Source: Rubritalea marina DSM 17716
GTDB taxonomy: Bacteria; Verrucomicrobiota; Verrucomicrobiia; Verrucomicrobiales; Akkermansiaceae
Length of the DNA stretch: 64,000 nucleotides
Assembly: GCF_000378105.1 (NCBI RefSeq)
Contig: NZ_KB899257.1
Location: forward strand, 46,967-110,966
Direction of reading: 5' to 3'
The notes below the pieces were generated by a model, which saw only the letters and a list, made by a program, of their open reading frames with translations, had not been told where the DNA came from and searched no databases. Shown piece by piece: positions 37,403-47,085 of the stretch (positions are counted from its first letter, which is position 1; every line of letters begins with the position of its first letter). Made by a program: the position numbers and the translations under genes.

Positions 37403-38794
37403 TTACCAATAGACACCGTCGTCGTCGAGGAACTTCCCTGGGTTGAGGATGTTGTTGGGATCCATCGCTTGCTTGATACTTTGATGCATCGCATAGTTCA
37501 CCTCTCCCAAGGCCTGCTTAATCCAGGGTTTCTTTGCCAATCCCACACCGTGTTCGCCAGTAATCGCCCCGCCATTCGAGAGCACCCAGCTGAAGAGTTG
37601 ATTCAAGGCTGCGTCAGCTCGTTGTTTCGTCTCCGGGTCTGCATAGTCTTCCACCATCAAATTGGTGTGAATATTACCATCACCAGCATGACCAAAACAG
37701 GCCACAGGAATCTCTGTTTCATCCTGAAGACCCCGTGCAAATTCCACTAGCTCTACCAACTTACTTCTCGGAACCACAATATCTTCATTCAACTTGGTAA
37801 GACCTGTGTGTTTGAGAGAATAGGAAAAATCGCGCCTGAGCTGCCAAATTTGCTCACAGGCGGCTTCATCGGGTGCATCATTGATGTCGAGAGCTCCGAT
37901 GCCAAATAAGAGATCCTTGAGCCCTTCAAGCTCCTGTTTGACCGACTGCACACGGCCATCGATCTCCACCATCAAATAAGCATCACCTGGAGGCAGGGAA
38001 TCTTGACCTAGATAATCTCTTGCCGCCGCTAAAGTGAAGGCATCCGTGATTTCTAAAGCACTTGGCAAAACTCCAGCATCAAGAATCGCCTGCACCGCAC
38101 GAGCTGCAGCGGGGAAGTCTTTAAATGACACACCGAGCATGGCGCGTGTCTCGGGATGCGGGATGATGCGCAGTGTTGCTTCAGTCACAACACCTAGCAT
38201 CCCTTCGGAGCCACAAATAAGACTACAGAGATCAAAGCCTGTTTTATTCTTATGGCAACGACCACCCACACGCATGATCTCACCACTGGCTGTCACGACC
38301 TCAAGGCCGAGCACATATTGTTTGGTCACCCCATACTTTAAACACCGGGGACCACCAGCATTCGTCGCAATGTTTCCACCAATAGAACATTCTTTGAGTG
38401 ATGCGGGATCGGGTGGGTAATACCACCCAATGTTGCGAGCCGCTTCTTGTAATTCTCCTGTGATGACACCAGGTTGAACGACCACGCAGCCATCTTCAGG
38501 ATTCACTTCGATGATTTGATTCATGGATGCGACACTGAGGGCAATCCCGCCGCGCAATGGCACACAGCCAGCGACATACCCAACACCTGCACCTCTCGTG
38601 TACACCGGAATCTTGTGCTCGTTGGCATATGACAACACTACTGCTACTTGCTTGGTGCTCTTGGCGAAGACCACCACATCAGGTTTTGCTGAGGCATGCC
38701 ACTTATCGATGCTGTGACTTTCAATGTCTAAATCTACTTGAGAAACGCATTCTTCAGGTATGAGAGCGATAAGGTCTTGATACAATGTCTTCAC
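37403..38794 (-). CDS. glcD: FAD-linked oxidase, GlcD-type (glycolate/D-lactate dehydrogenase family)
   Basis: 463 residues. The N-terminal PCMH FAD domain has VPVYTRGAGVGYVAGCVPLR and GGNIATNAGGPRCLKYGVT. The C-terminal FAD-oxidase domain has CFGHAGDGNIHTNLM and GGAITGEHGVGLAKKPW, the His-containing motifs of glycolate and D-lactate dehydrogenases. The exact 2-hydroxy acid is not certain; no glcE or glcF is adjacent. Its 5' end borders the putative replication origin. Confidence 0.9.
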   Translation of the reverse strand: MKTLYQDLIALIPEECVSQVDLDIESHSIDKWHASAKPDVVVFAKSTKQVAVVLSYANEHKIPVYTRGAGVGYVAGCVPLRGGIALSVASMNQIIEVNPEDGCVVVQPGVITGELQEAARNIGWYYPPDPASLKECSIGGNIATNAGGPRCLKYGVTKQYVLGLEVVTASGEIMRVGGRCHKNKTGFDLCSLICGSEGMLGVVTEATLRIIPHPETRAMLGVSFKDFPAAARAVQAILDAGVLPSALEITDAFTLAAARDYLGQDSLPPGDAYLMVEIDGRVQSVKQELEGLKDLLFGIGALDINDAPDEAACEQIWQLRRDFSYSLKHTGLTKLNEDIVVPRSKLVELVEFARGLQDETEIPVACFGHAGDGNIHTNLMVEDYADPETKQRADAALNQLFSWVLSNGGAITGEHGVGLAKKPWIKQALGEVNYAMHQSIKQAMDPNNILNPGKFLDDDGVYW

Positions 38795-38889
38795 GAATTC
38801 GGACTGTATCTATTATGGAGCTAATGTCAAAATCCACTGACTGATGCAATCATTCTAGCTCACGAGCTTCTCTAATTGAGTTCGGATGG

Positions 38890-39161
38890 TTTGTTCACTA
38901 GCTAGTTTGTTCACACTGTTTATTATATTCTTTTTTTTAGAGAGAAATTTTCTTCATCTTAAGCGTGTGGATAAGTCCCGATTTTCGTCGTAACTCGATC
39001 AACCATATAGAGTATGTGCTTGTGAGAAGCGTGTGAATAACTTTGTGGTGTTGTGGTGTTCCGTTCACCGGCCTGCAGAATGACCCAAAAACTTATTCAC
39101 TGTTGTTCGTAATTCACAAGTTACCCACATACACCTTGACCCTTATAGAGGCTTATTCACA
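38890..39161. other. Putative chromosomal replication origin (oriC)
   Basis: This intergenic stretch has three perfect DnaA boxes: TTATCCACA on the minus strand at 38966-38974, TTATTCACA on the minus strand at 39032-39040, and TTATTCACA on the plus strand at 39153-39161. Four one-mismatch boxes are at 38907-38915 (TTGTTCACA), 39093-39101 (TTATTCACT), 39110-39118 (TAATTCACA) and 39121-39129 (TTACCCACA). An AT-rich tract at about 38918-38960 (TTTATTATATTC followed by T8 and an A/T-rich run) could be the unwinding element. Supporting context: two parS sites 10-11 kb away and a change in G/C asymmetry. No dnaA gene is in the window. Confidence 0.8.
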
Positions 39162-39169
39162 ATACCCAT

Positions 39170-40249
39170 ATGCATCCCGAATCTCAGCAGTCCGTACCAC
39201 CAAGTAAGGTGTTTGATCATGCCTATTGGATGCAAGTCGCCATTGATACAGCCTATCTTGGCTTTGGCATGACGAGTCCGAATCCACCAGTAGGTGCAGT
39301 GATTGTGAAGGATGGGCTTGAGCTAGGGCGTGGGTACCACAAAAAAGCGGGACTACCACATGCCGAGCGCGAAGCCATCGCTGCTGTTAAAGCCCACCAT
39401 GGACCCGATGCCTTGAAGGGGGCCACCATTTATGTAACGCTTGAGCCTTGCTCGACGGCTGGCAGAACACCGGCTTGTACAGATGGGATCATCGAACACG
39501 GGATGACGCATGTGGTTTACGGTTCAGAAGATCCTAATCCAAAGCATGTGGGTGCAGCGCAGCGCCTTTTGAGCGCCGCCAATATTCAGGTGACAACGGG
39601 TGTTCTTGAAGCAGATTGCGATCGTTTGATTCGACGATTTACCAAACACATGACCACAGGCATGCCTTGGGTCATCGCGAAGACTGCCATGAGTCTCGAT
39701 GGCCGTATCACCCGCCCTCCAAGTGAAGGACAATGGCTCACCGGTCCAGATAGCCGTGAAATCGTGCATCAATTGCGTGCCGAAGTGGATGCCATTGTCG
39801 TGGGGGGGAAAACGGTGCGTCGTGATAACCCACGACTCACCTTGCGCAGCCAAACAACGTCTCCTGACAAGGAGCAACCATGGCGTGCTGTCTTGACCCA
39901 TTCTGGTCGCCAGAGTCTCCCAGAAGAACGACACCTCTTCACGGATGCACATAAAAATAGAACCATTCTGTATCAGGATCAGCCACTTGCTGAAGTGATT
40001 CGGGATTTGGGAGATCGTGGTTGCACTGCTGTGCTTCTCGAATGTGGTGGACGATTGATGCGCCAATTTGTCGAAGAAGACCTGATCGATGAATATTACC
40101 TTTTTTACGCTCCTATCATTACTGGTGGAGAGGACTTTGGATTTGGCATCGGCCATCATCTGCCACGAAGCTTTAGCCTAGTAGAAGTCCAGTCACAACA
40201 AGTCGATCAAGACACACTCATCCGCGGTATTGTGGATCGCTTGCAGTAA
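39170..40249 (+). CDS. ribD: Riboflavin biosynthesis protein RibD (deaminase/reductase)
   Basis: 359 residues. The N-terminal cytidine-deaminase-like domain has the zinc ligands His64 and Glu66 in HAERE and Cys94/Cys103 in PCSTAGRTPAC, with TSPNPPVGAVIV before them. The C-terminal reductase domain (from about 160) has VIAKTAMSLDGRI, VDAIVVGGKTVRRDNPRL and LLECGGRLMRQFVEEDLIDE. It catalyses steps two and three of riboflavin synthesis from GTP. The ATG at 39170 lies eight bases after the last DnaA box. Confidence 0.96.
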   Translation: MHPESQQSVPPSKVFDHAYWMQVAIDTAYLGFGMTSPNPPVGAVIVKDGLELGRGYHKKAGLPHAEREAIAAVKAHHGPDALKGATIYVTLEPCSTAGRTPACTDGIIEHGMTHVVYGSEDPNPKHVGAAQRLLSAANIQVTTGVLEADCDRLIRRFTKHMTTGMPWVIAKTAMSLDGRITRPPSEGQWLTGPDSREIVHQLRAEVDAIVVGGKTVRRDNPRLTLRSQTTSPDKEQPWRAVLTHSGRQSLPEERHLFTDAHKNRTILYQDQPLAEVIRDLGDRGCTAVLLECGGRLMRQFVEEDLIDEYYLFYAPIITGGEDFGFGIGHHLPRSFSLVEVQSQQVDQDTLIRGIVDRLQ

Positions 40250-40538
40250 TCCGATTGCGACCTCGCAACTTCACGCGTCCTTGGCGATGTGATTTATCAT
40301 CAGCGAATTGCTTATGTTGGCTTATTGGTGTGCAAATGCGCGCACCTTTGGGTCTCTGATTTCAGGCGAAAAACTCCAAAATACGTGGTCATGTTTATAG
40401 TGGAATCGGTATATCTCCAAAACGAATCCTATATATTTAGGATAAAAAATAAAATTTTTATAAGTTTTTGCAAATTAGTGGAAAAATTCGCCAAATGGTG
40501 ATAGAATTTAGCCATTATTCAAAGTACATAAAGACCAT

Positions 40539-43500
40539 ATGTGGAGATATTTTAATGTTAGTATTTTAGCGAGTTTCGCGGTAGTTTCCTGCTCCGAAAA
40601 ACCGCAGGTGGAAGATACAGCGAACGTGGAACCAGCAGCACCTTCTGAGAAGAAGGTTGAGCCGCTTCCTGAGCTTGTATCCTTCAATGAACATATTCAG
40701 CCTATTTTGTCGGCGAATTGTTACCATTGTCATGGACCTGATGGTGGTTCGCGTATGCCTGAAGGTGAACCTCTTCGCGTGGACAAAGCAGACGATGTGT
40801 TCTCACCTCGTGCCAATGGCAAGCCAGTGGTGGTGAAAGGTGATCCAGATGCATCCTACATGCTTCAGCTCATGGAGACCGATGACGTCAATAAAGTGAT
40901 GCCACCTGACCCAAGCAAGAGCCCGCACGGCAAGATCATGGATCAGCGCGACATCCAACTCGTGCGCAAGTGGATCGAGCAAGGTGCCGAGTTCGAAGAT
41001 CATTGGGCATACATTGCTCCTAAAAAGAACGAGCTCCCTGAAGTCGAGAAATCTGATTGGCCACGCAATCCCTTAGACAACTACGTACTTGCGAAGATGG
41101 AAGCTGCTGGAGTTGAGCCAAACCCAGAACAGAGCAATGCTCGTCTGCTGCGCCGCCTCTACTTTGATCTCACAGGCCTCCCGCCAGCAGCCGATGAGCT
41201 CAAAAAGATTCTCGCAGACACCCGCGATTTTGATGTGGTCTACGCCGAGACCGTAGACAAGCTTCTCAATTCTCAGGAGTACGCCGAAAACTTCGCGCGT
41301 CACTGGCTTGATGTGGCTCGCTACGCAGACACCCACGGTATCCACATCGACAACTACCGTTCGATTTGGCCATACCGCGATTGGGTACTTGAAGCGTTCA
41401 AGAACAACATGCCCTTCGATCAGTTCACTCGCGAGCAGATTTCCGGTGACATGATGGTCAAAGCGTCAAATGCGCAGAAGGTGGCTACCGGTTTCCTTCG
41501 TTGTTTGCCAACCACTGGTGAAGGTGGCTCAATCGCTGAAGAGGTGCGTGCGATGAATATGCAGGACATGACTGATACTGTAGCCGCTACTTGGCTTGGT
41601 CTCACCACTGGCTGCGCATCTTGTCACGACCATAAATTTGATGCTATCTCCACCAAAGAGAATTACCAACTTACCGCGTTCTTCAACAACACACCGATGA
41701 GCCCGCTGGATGGTAACAACGAAAAGCACCCGCCATATGTGTTCCTTCCGAAGAAAGGTGAAGAAGCATCATTTGATGCCCTCGTTGCCAAGATCAACAA
41801 ACTCACGCATGAAAGCCGCGTGCACCAACAGCAAAACCACGGCAACTTTGCCAAGTGGCTGACTACTGGTGCCAAGGATGACATGGTGCAGAGCTCAGAG
41901 AAACTGCGCACCCTCCGCATCCCACTCAATGGCGAAGCGAATGGTCTCAAGGTAGAAGGTGCCGAAGTGGCTGCCACTCCAAAACAACCAATCCAATGGG
42001 TGGATGGTCCAGGTGGTCAAGCTGCGAAGTTCGAGAACAACAACATCATCGATCTCGGGCAAGTCGGCGAATATGAATACAATCAACCATTTGGCTTTAG
42101 TTTCTGGATCAAGATCCCTGAGACAAACTCAGCAGGTGTGATCTCCAAGATGGATGCCAAAAACAAGTACCGTGGCTATGACATCTACGTAGAAGGTCAA
42201 GGCCTAGCGATGCACGTGGTCGATGAATGGCCAACGCGTGCCCTCAAGGTTTCTTGCACGAAAAAGCTGCCAATCGACACATGGACACACGTGACCGTGA
42301 CGTACGATGGCTCTGCCACACCACATGGTGTGAAGATGTTCATCAATGGTCAGTCTGAGCGTGTGAGCGCTACCCAAAACACCCTGAAGGATGGCAAGGA
42401 AGCTAAAAGCATCAAGACAGACGCACCATTCATCGTGGGATCCCGTTACGGTGCCAATTACTTCAATGGTGGAGCGATTCAGAATATTGAGTTCTTCAAC
42501 AAGCCGCTCAGTGATGGCGATGCCTTCGCTGTGTATTTCGGACAGAAGTTGGAGAATAGTAAGAAAGACTTCCAGATGGATGATAAAGAGAAGGGTCTAG
42601 CCCGTGTCTACTACTTCGAATCAGTCGATCCGAAGTCCAGCGAAATGCATACTGATTTGGTGAATTCCAAGCAGGAGAAGCTCGCCTACGAAGCACGTGG
42701 CCACTACAGCCTCGTGATGCAGGAAAAGACCAATTCCAAGCCAACTGCCCAGGTATTGATCCGCGGACAGTACAATGTGAAGGATGATGAGATTCTCAGT
42801 GCTGGTACACCAGCGGCGCTTCCTCCAATGACAGAGGATATGCCAAAGAATCGCCTCGGCCTCGGGATGTGGCTCACTGATCCAGCAAACCCACTCCCAG
42901 CTCGTGTGACGGTGAACCGTTACTGGTCCTACATCTTTGGTAAAGGGATCGTCGAATCAGTAGGGGACTTTGGTGTCATGGGCAGCCGTCCATCGCATCC
43001 AAAACTTCTCGATTGGTTGGCTGTGGATTTTGTTGAAAGCGGTTGGGACATGCACCAACTCATGCGCAACATCGTCACTTCTAGCACCTACCGTCAGTCC
43101 GCTGTACTCACAGCTGATAAGATGGTGAGTGACCCGGATAACAAGCTCTACAGCCGTGGTCCACGTTACCGCCTTGATGCTGAGCAGATCCGTGACCTCG
43201 CACTCAGTGCTTCCGGTCTCCTGAACAATGAATTTGGCGGCCCTTCGGTGAAGCCGTACCAGCCAGAGAAGATCTGGGAATCCGTGGCGATGCCTACTTC
43301 CAACACGCGCTTCTACAAGCGTGACTCGGGCGACAAGGTATACCGCAGATCCATGTACACCTTCCTCAAGCGTACCGCTCCGCACCCAGCAATGGACATT
43401 CTTAATGCCCCAATGCGTGAAGTTAGTTGTGTGCAGCGTGAGCTCACCAACACACCGCTCCAGGCTTTTGTGGTCATGAATGATCCGCAGTTTATCGAAG

Positions 43501-43790
43501 CATCTCGTCAGCTTGCTGACGATGCGATTCAAAACAGCGACGCATTACAAGACCGTGCAAACTGGATCTCTAAGAGACTCCTCAGCCGTGAGCTCACTGG
43601 TGAGGAAATCAAGATCATCGACGCAACCTACCAGAAAGCGCTGAAACAGTTTGAAGCAAGCCCAGAGCAAGCTGAAAAGCTCGTCGCTATCGGTGACTCG
43701 AAAGCAACCACCACCGAGCAACCAGAGCTCGCTAGCTGGACACTCGTTGCCAGCCAGATCCTAAATATGGACGAAACACTCAACAAATAA
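40539..43790 (+). CDS. Planctomycete-type cytochrome c / DUF1549 / LamG / DUF1553 protein
   Basis: 1083 residues, predicted lipoprotein (lipobox VVSC with Cys18). Domains in order: a PSCyt1 heme domain with CYHCH at 61-65 and KVMPPDPS; DUF1549 (NPLDNYVLAKMEAAGVEPNP, LTGLPPAADEL, DVARYADTHGIHID, and TTGCASCHDHKFDAI with a second CxxCH); a LamG/concanavalin-like insert around 480-690 (FGFSFWIKIPETNSAGV); and DUF1553 (RVTVNRYWSYIFGKGIVES, GDFGVMGSRPSHPKLLDWLA). Such proteins always pair with a DUF1501 protein, as here 6 bp downstream. They are common in Planctomycetes and Verrucomicrobia and the biochemical role is not established. Confidence 0.92.
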   Translation: MWRYFNVSILASFAVVSCSEKPQVEDTANVEPAAPSEKKVEPLPELVSFNEHIQPILSANCYHCHGPDGGSRMPEGEPLRVDKADDVFSPRANGKPVVVKGDPDASYMLQLMETDDVNKVMPPDPSKSPHGKIMDQRDIQLVRKWIEQGAEFEDHWAYIAPKKNELPEVEKSDWPRNPLDNYVLAKMEAAGVEPNPEQSNARLLRRLYFDLTGLPPAADELKKILADTRDFDVVYAETVDKLLNSQEYAENFARHWLDVARYADTHGIHIDNYRSIWPYRDWVLEAFKNNMPFDQFTREQISGDMMVKASNAQKVATGFLRCLPTTGEGGSIAEEVRAMNMQDMTDTVAATWLGLTTGCASCHDHKFDAISTKENYQLTAFFNNTPMSPLDGNNEKHPPYVFLPKKGEEASFDALVAKINKLTHESRVHQQQNHGNFAKWLTTGAKDDMVQSSEKLRTLRIPLNGEANGLKVEGAEVAATPKQPIQWVDGPGGQAAKFENNNIIDLGQVGEYEYNQPFGFSFWIKIPETNSAGVISKMDAKNKYRGYDIYVEGQGLAMHVVDEWPTRALKVSCTKKLPIDTWTHVTVTYDGSATPHGVKMFINGQSERVSATQNTLKDGKEAKSIKTDAPFIVGSRYGANYFNGGAIQNIEFFNKPLSDGDAFAVYFGQKLENSKKDFQMDDKEKGLARVYYFESVDPKSSEMHTDLVNSKQEKLAYEARGHYSLVMQEKTNSKPTAQVLIRGQYNVKDDEILSAGTPAALPPMTEDMPKNRLGLGMWLTDPANPLPARVTVNRYWSYIFGKGIVESVGDFGVMGSRPSHPKLLDWLAVDFVESGWDMHQLMRNIVTSSTYRQSAVLTADKMVSDPDNKLYSRGPRYRLDAEQIRDLALSASGLLNNEFGGPSVKPYQPEKIWESVAMPTSNTRFYKRDSGDKVYRRSMYTFLKRTAPHPAMDILNAPMREVSCVQRELTNTPLQAFVVMNDPQFIEASRQLADDAIQNSDALQDRANWISKRLLSRELTGEEIKIIDATYQKALKQFEASPEQAEKLVAIGDSKATTTEQPELASWTLVASQILNMDETLNK

Positions 43791-43796
43791 AAATCA

Positions 43797-45296
43797 ATGA
43801 ACTATACGGATATTCTCAAATCAGTTGATCTGACCAACACTGCTGTAAGCCGCCGTCAGTTCTTTAGAAACAATGCAATGGGCCTTGGTGCTGCTGCGTT
43901 GACCTCTTTACTCCCTAAAGAATTGATGGGCGCTGCTGGTAAGGTCACCGGGCAGCCAAACTTCGAGCCAAAAGCCAAGCGTGTGATCTACATCTCACTC
44001 ATTGGTGGTCCCTCGCAGTTCGAAATGTTCGACCACAAGCCGATGCTCAAAAACCAATACAAGAAGGATATCAAAGACTTCTTGGTGGCTTCCGGGCAGC
44101 GACTCACCGGCATGACTGCCGGGCAGGCTTCCTTCCCTGTGGCACCATCATTTGCTGACTTCAAGCAATACGGTGAGTCTGGGGCATGGGTTTCTGATAC
44201 CCTTCCTAATATCGCGAAGATGGTGGATGACATTTGTATCATCAAAACCATGCAAACCGATGCGATCAACCACGAGCCGGCGAACCAGCTCATGTACACT
44301 GGTTCGATGCAGGCTGGTAAGGCATCCCTTGGTTCCTGGCTTTCTTACGGTTTAGGTTCATTGAACAATGACCTACCAACATTTTGTGTGTTGCACGCAG
44401 ATCCTTCTGTGCCGAATGGCAACACTCAGGCGATCTCATCGCGCCTATGGGGAACTGGATTCCTTCCTGGTAAACACGCAGGGGTGAACCTTCGTTCTCA
44501 GGGAGATCCTGTGTTGTACCTCAAAGACGCTCCAGGCATCGATCGCAACATGCGTCGCAACATGCTTGATGGCCTCTCTGCACTCAACCAAAAGACACTC
44601 CAGCAGGTCGGTGACCCAGAAATTCAGACCCGCATGGAGCAGTATGAAATGGCATATCGTATGCAGATGTCTGTTCCAGACCTCACTGACATGAGTGATG
44701 AGTCTGAGCACACATACGAGCTCTATGGTGAGGAAGCTAAGACACCAGGTTCCTTCGCATACACTGCTCTCATGGCACGACGCCTCGCTGAGCGTGGCGT
44801 GCGATTCACTCAGATTTTCCACCGCGGTTGGGACCAACACGTCAACCTACCAACAAACCTTGGGCACCAGTGCCGCGATATCGACCGTGCATGTTACGGC
44901 TTGATTCAGGATCTTAAGCAGCGTGGCCTCCTAGAGGACACACTCGTAGTATGCGGTGGTGAGTTTGGCCGCACGGTGTACTCACAGGGTGTGCTCAACG
45001 AGACCACCTACGGGCGTGACCACCACCCACGTTGTTTCTCAATGTGGATGGCAGGCGCAGGTGTTAAGGGTGGTATGGTGTACGGTGATACCGATGAGTA
45101 CTCCTACAACATCATCACCCCAGACCAGAAGATGCACGTGCGTGACCTTCACGCTACCATCCTCGAGCGTAGCGGCCTAGACTTCCATAAGTTCAGCTAC
45201 CTCCACCAGGGGCTCGAGCAGAAGATTACAGGAGTCGAGCCAGCACGTGTGGTGACGGACATCCTTCATAGCTCGCATATGGCGGGCCACGGGTAA
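43797..45296 (+). CDS. DUF1501-family Tat-exported protein
   Basis: 499 residues with a twin-arginine signal (SRRQFFRNNAMGLGAAALTSLL) and the DUF1501 fold: KRVIYISLIGGPSQFEMFDH KP, LFDHK-like metal region, and VVCGGEFGRTVYSQGVLNET TYGRDHHPRCFSMWMAGAGV, an alkaline-phosphatase-like C-terminal metal site. The gene follows the DUF1549/DUF1553 gene by 6 bp and the two are a standard pair. The natural substrate is unknown; a link to sulfated polysaccharide use has been suggested by co-occurrence with sulfatases. Confidence 0.92.
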   Translation: MNYTDILKSVDLTNTAVSRRQFFRNNAMGLGAAALTSLLPKELMGAAGKVTGQPNFEPKAKRVIYISLIGGPSQFEMFDHKPMLKNQYKKDIKDFLVASGQRLTGMTAGQASFPVAPSFADFKQYGESGAWVSDTLPNIAKMVDDICIIKTMQTDAINHEPANQLMYTGSMQAGKASLGSWLSYGLGSLNNDLPTFCVLHADPSVPNGNTQAISSRLWGTGFLPGKHAGVNLRSQGDPVLYLKDAPGIDRNMRRNMLDGLSALNQKTLQQVGDPEIQTRMEQYEMAYRMQMSVPDLTDMSDESEHTYELYGEEAKTPGSFAYTALMARRLAERGVRFTQIFHRGWDQHVNLPTNLGHQCRDIDRACYGLIQDLKQRGLLEDTLVVCGGEFGRTVYSQGVLNETTYGRDHHPRCFSMWMAGAGVKGGMVYGDTDEYSYNIITPDQKMHVRDLHATILERSGLDFHKFSYLHQGLEQKITGVEPARVVTDILHSSHMAGHG

Positions 45297-45317
45297 CGAT
45301 TGAAGTTCTCATAAGGC

Positions 45318-45351
45318 AACCCAGAGTCCGGAAACGGGCTCTGGGTTTTTT
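45318..45351 (+). terminator. Rho-independent terminator after the DUF1501 gene
   Basis: AACCCAGAGTCCG (45318-45330) pairs with CGGGCTCTGGGTT (45335-45347) with one wobble and a GAAA loop, followed by a T run. Confidence 0.92.
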
Positions 45352-45448
45352 GTGCTTTTGTTTTGCCTATGCTCGTTTCTCCAGTGGCAATGAAGACTGC
45401 ACCTGATGGGTGAATGCTCTAGCAAACCATCAGGAATTCGACACAAAA

Positions 45449-45478
45449 AACCCCGTGAGGCTAATGCCTCACGGGGTT
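45449..45478 (-). terminator. Rho-independent terminator of the first tandem PEP-CTERM gene
   Basis: AACCCCGTGAGGC and GCCTCACGGGGTT pair perfectly around TAAT. On the minus strand a T run follows. It lies 22 bp past the stop of the 45500-46171 gene. Confidence 0.92.
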
Positions 45479-45499
45479 CGATAAATGAAGTGTTTGCTG

Positions 45500-46171
45500 C
45501 TACATCTTGCGGCGGCGCAGAAGCACAGCCAAGCCACCCAAACCAAGCAAGGCGGTTGAGCTAGGTTCAGGCACTGCTACTGAGTCCGCTGTCACGACAT
45601 TCAGTGTCATGAAGCCAATGCCAAAGACATCTGAACCCGGGTCCACATTTTCAAGAGTGAAGCTGGTGTTATTGATTGCCCCCACAGGGTTTGAGGTAGC
45701 GATAGTAGCCCCACTATTGATCGAGGCGTCACCTTCCCCGTATGCTTGGAATGCGCCAAATGTGATGTTTGTGAAGACTGAACTAGGGCCAGGGTTAAAG
45801 TTGATAGTCGCTGAGAGTGATTCACCGGAATCAATGAATGCAGTAGCACCATCTGTGATGGTTACTTGGCCGCCAGTAAAGCCGAGTGTGCCAGTTGAAG
45901 TGTAGTCCACGCTGAAGTTGATCGATTCGGTACCTGTACCACCAATCAAGGAAAGATCCATGGTGTAGGTGTAGTTTACTGACATTGCACTTGTGCCAAC
46001 ACCCGTAGGACCTGTTGCCACAAATGTGTTTAAGCCACTGTCATTGCCACCATTCGCAGCTGTGTTGGTGGTGAGGTTGTCGAATACTTGGTCCACACCT
46101 ACATAGGTGGCACTGTACCCAGAGAGTGTTGTCAGCCCGAGGGCTAGTAGTATCATTGTGTGTTTTTTCAT
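45500..46171 (-). CDS. PEP-CTERM protein, tandem copy 1
   Basis: 223 residues. Signal peptide MKKHTMILLALGLTTLSGYSA, then a beta-rich Gly/Thr/Ser body with YTYTMDLSLIGGTGTESINF, and the sorting tail VPEPSSTALLGLGGLAVLLR ending in RRRKM. It is closely related to the next gene (same length, same order, near-identical first 20 and last 35 residues), so the two are tandem duplicates. Exosortase processing is inferred from the tail. Confidence 0.9.
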   Translation of the reverse strand: MKKHTMILLALGLTTLSGYSATYVGVDQVFDNLTTNTAANGGNDSGLNTFVATGPTGVGTSAMSVNYTYTMDLSLIGGTGTESINFSVDYTSTGTLGFTGGQVTITDGATAFIDSGESLSATINFNPGPSSVFTNITFGAFQAYGEGDASINSGATIATSNPVGAINNTSFTLENVDPGSDVFGIGFMTLNVVTADSVAVPEPSSTALLGLGGLAVLLRRRKM

Positions 46172-46211
46172 AGGTGGTTTTTAGGGTTGTTGTAAAGTCC
46201 TGTCATGTAGT

Positions 46212-46326
46212 TAATAATGACTATCAATAATTCACAAGAATATTGTCACAGTTGACCATCCTCATTTTATGGGATTTGCGCATTGGATGCGGATTTCGCT
46301 GTCGACGCGAGGCGCGCACAAAAAAC
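46212..46326 (-). repeat. Upstream repeat unit of PEP-CTERM copy 1
   Basis: About 115 bp very similar to 47086-47199: both contain TAATAATGACTAT, then TATTGTCACA, ATCCTCATTTTAT, GCGCATTGG and TGTCGACGCGAGG, ending in a run of A. It is the segment upstream of each gene up to the terminator of the next copy, so it marks the unit of duplication and probably contains the promoter. Confidence 0.8.
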
Positions 46327-46352
46327 CCCGTGAGCCTAACGCTTCACGGGGT
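46319..46352 (-). terminator. Rho-independent terminator of tandem PEP-CTERM copy 2
   Basis: ACCCCGTGAG and the complementary CTTCACGGGGT enclose a short loop; a T run follows on the minus strand. It is a diverged copy of the hairpin at 45449-45478. Confidence 0.9.
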
Positions 46353-46374
46353 ACGATAAATGGAGTACTTGCTG

Positions 46375-47043
46375 CTACATCTTGCGGCGGCGCAGAAGCA
46401 CAGCCAAGCCACCCAAACCAACCAAGGCGGTTGAGCTAGGTTCAGGCACTGCTACTGAGTCCGCTGTCACGACATTCAGTGTCATGTAGCCAATGTTCGC
46501 ACGGTTAGCTGCATTTACATCCACGTTTTCATATGTGAATGTGTTACTATTGATCACTACATATGGGTTGTCATTGGTGACAGCAGTCCCACTGTTGACG
46601 GAAATGTCACCGGCGCCATAGCTTTGGAATGCGTTGAACGTAACATCTGTAAACACAGTAGTCGGAGTAAAGTTGATAGTAGCCGTTATGGACTCACCGG
46701 GATCTGTGGCAGTCGTATCACCACCAACGACTGCAACTTGTGCACCAAAAAACCCTAAAGTTCCAGCAGAGGTGTAATCGACACTAAAATTGAGTGTTTC
46801 TGTTCCGGAGCCACCAATCAAGGAGAGATCCATGGTGTAGGCGTAGTTGATCGACATGGCGTTGGTACCATCACCAGTATAGCCAGTAGAGGTAAAGGTG
46901 TTGAGCCCACTATCGTTGCCGCCATTAGCTGCTGATATGGTCGCTGCACTACTGAATAATTGGTCTACAGCAATGTAAGTCGCACTGTAAGCAGATAGGC
47001 TGGTGAGCCCTAGGGCCATCAGCATCATTGTGTGTGTTTTCAT
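46375..47043 (-). CDS. PEP-CTERM protein, tandem copy 2
   Basis: 222 residues. Signal peptide MKTHTMMLMALGLTSLSAYSA, body with YAYTMDLSLIGGSGTETLNF, and the same VPEPSSTALVGLGGLAVLLR tail ending in RRRKM as copy 1. The middle of the protein has diverged more than the ends. It is transcribed toward copy 1 with its own terminator and its own upstream repeat, so each copy is a separate unit. Confidence 0.9.
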   Translation of the reverse strand: MKTHTMMLMALGLTSLSAYSATYIAVDQLFSSAATISAANGGNDSGLNTFTSTGYTGDGTNAMSINYAYTMDLSLIGGSGTETLNFSVDYTSAGTLGFFGAQVAVVGGDTTATDPGESITATINFTPTTVFTDVTFNAFQSYGAGDISVNSGTAVTNDNPYVVINSNTFTYENVDVNAANRANIGYMTLNVVTADSVAVPEPSSTALVGLGGLAVLLRRRKM

Positions 47044-47085
47044 AGTCGGTTGTTTGTATGGTTATTATAAATAACTGGTTTGTAG

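Noticed and set aside
40289..40501. 70-codon open frame between ribD and the DUF1549 gene
   Set aside because: AT-rich, compositionally unlike neighbours, with no signal, domain or ribosome-binding site. Probably chance.
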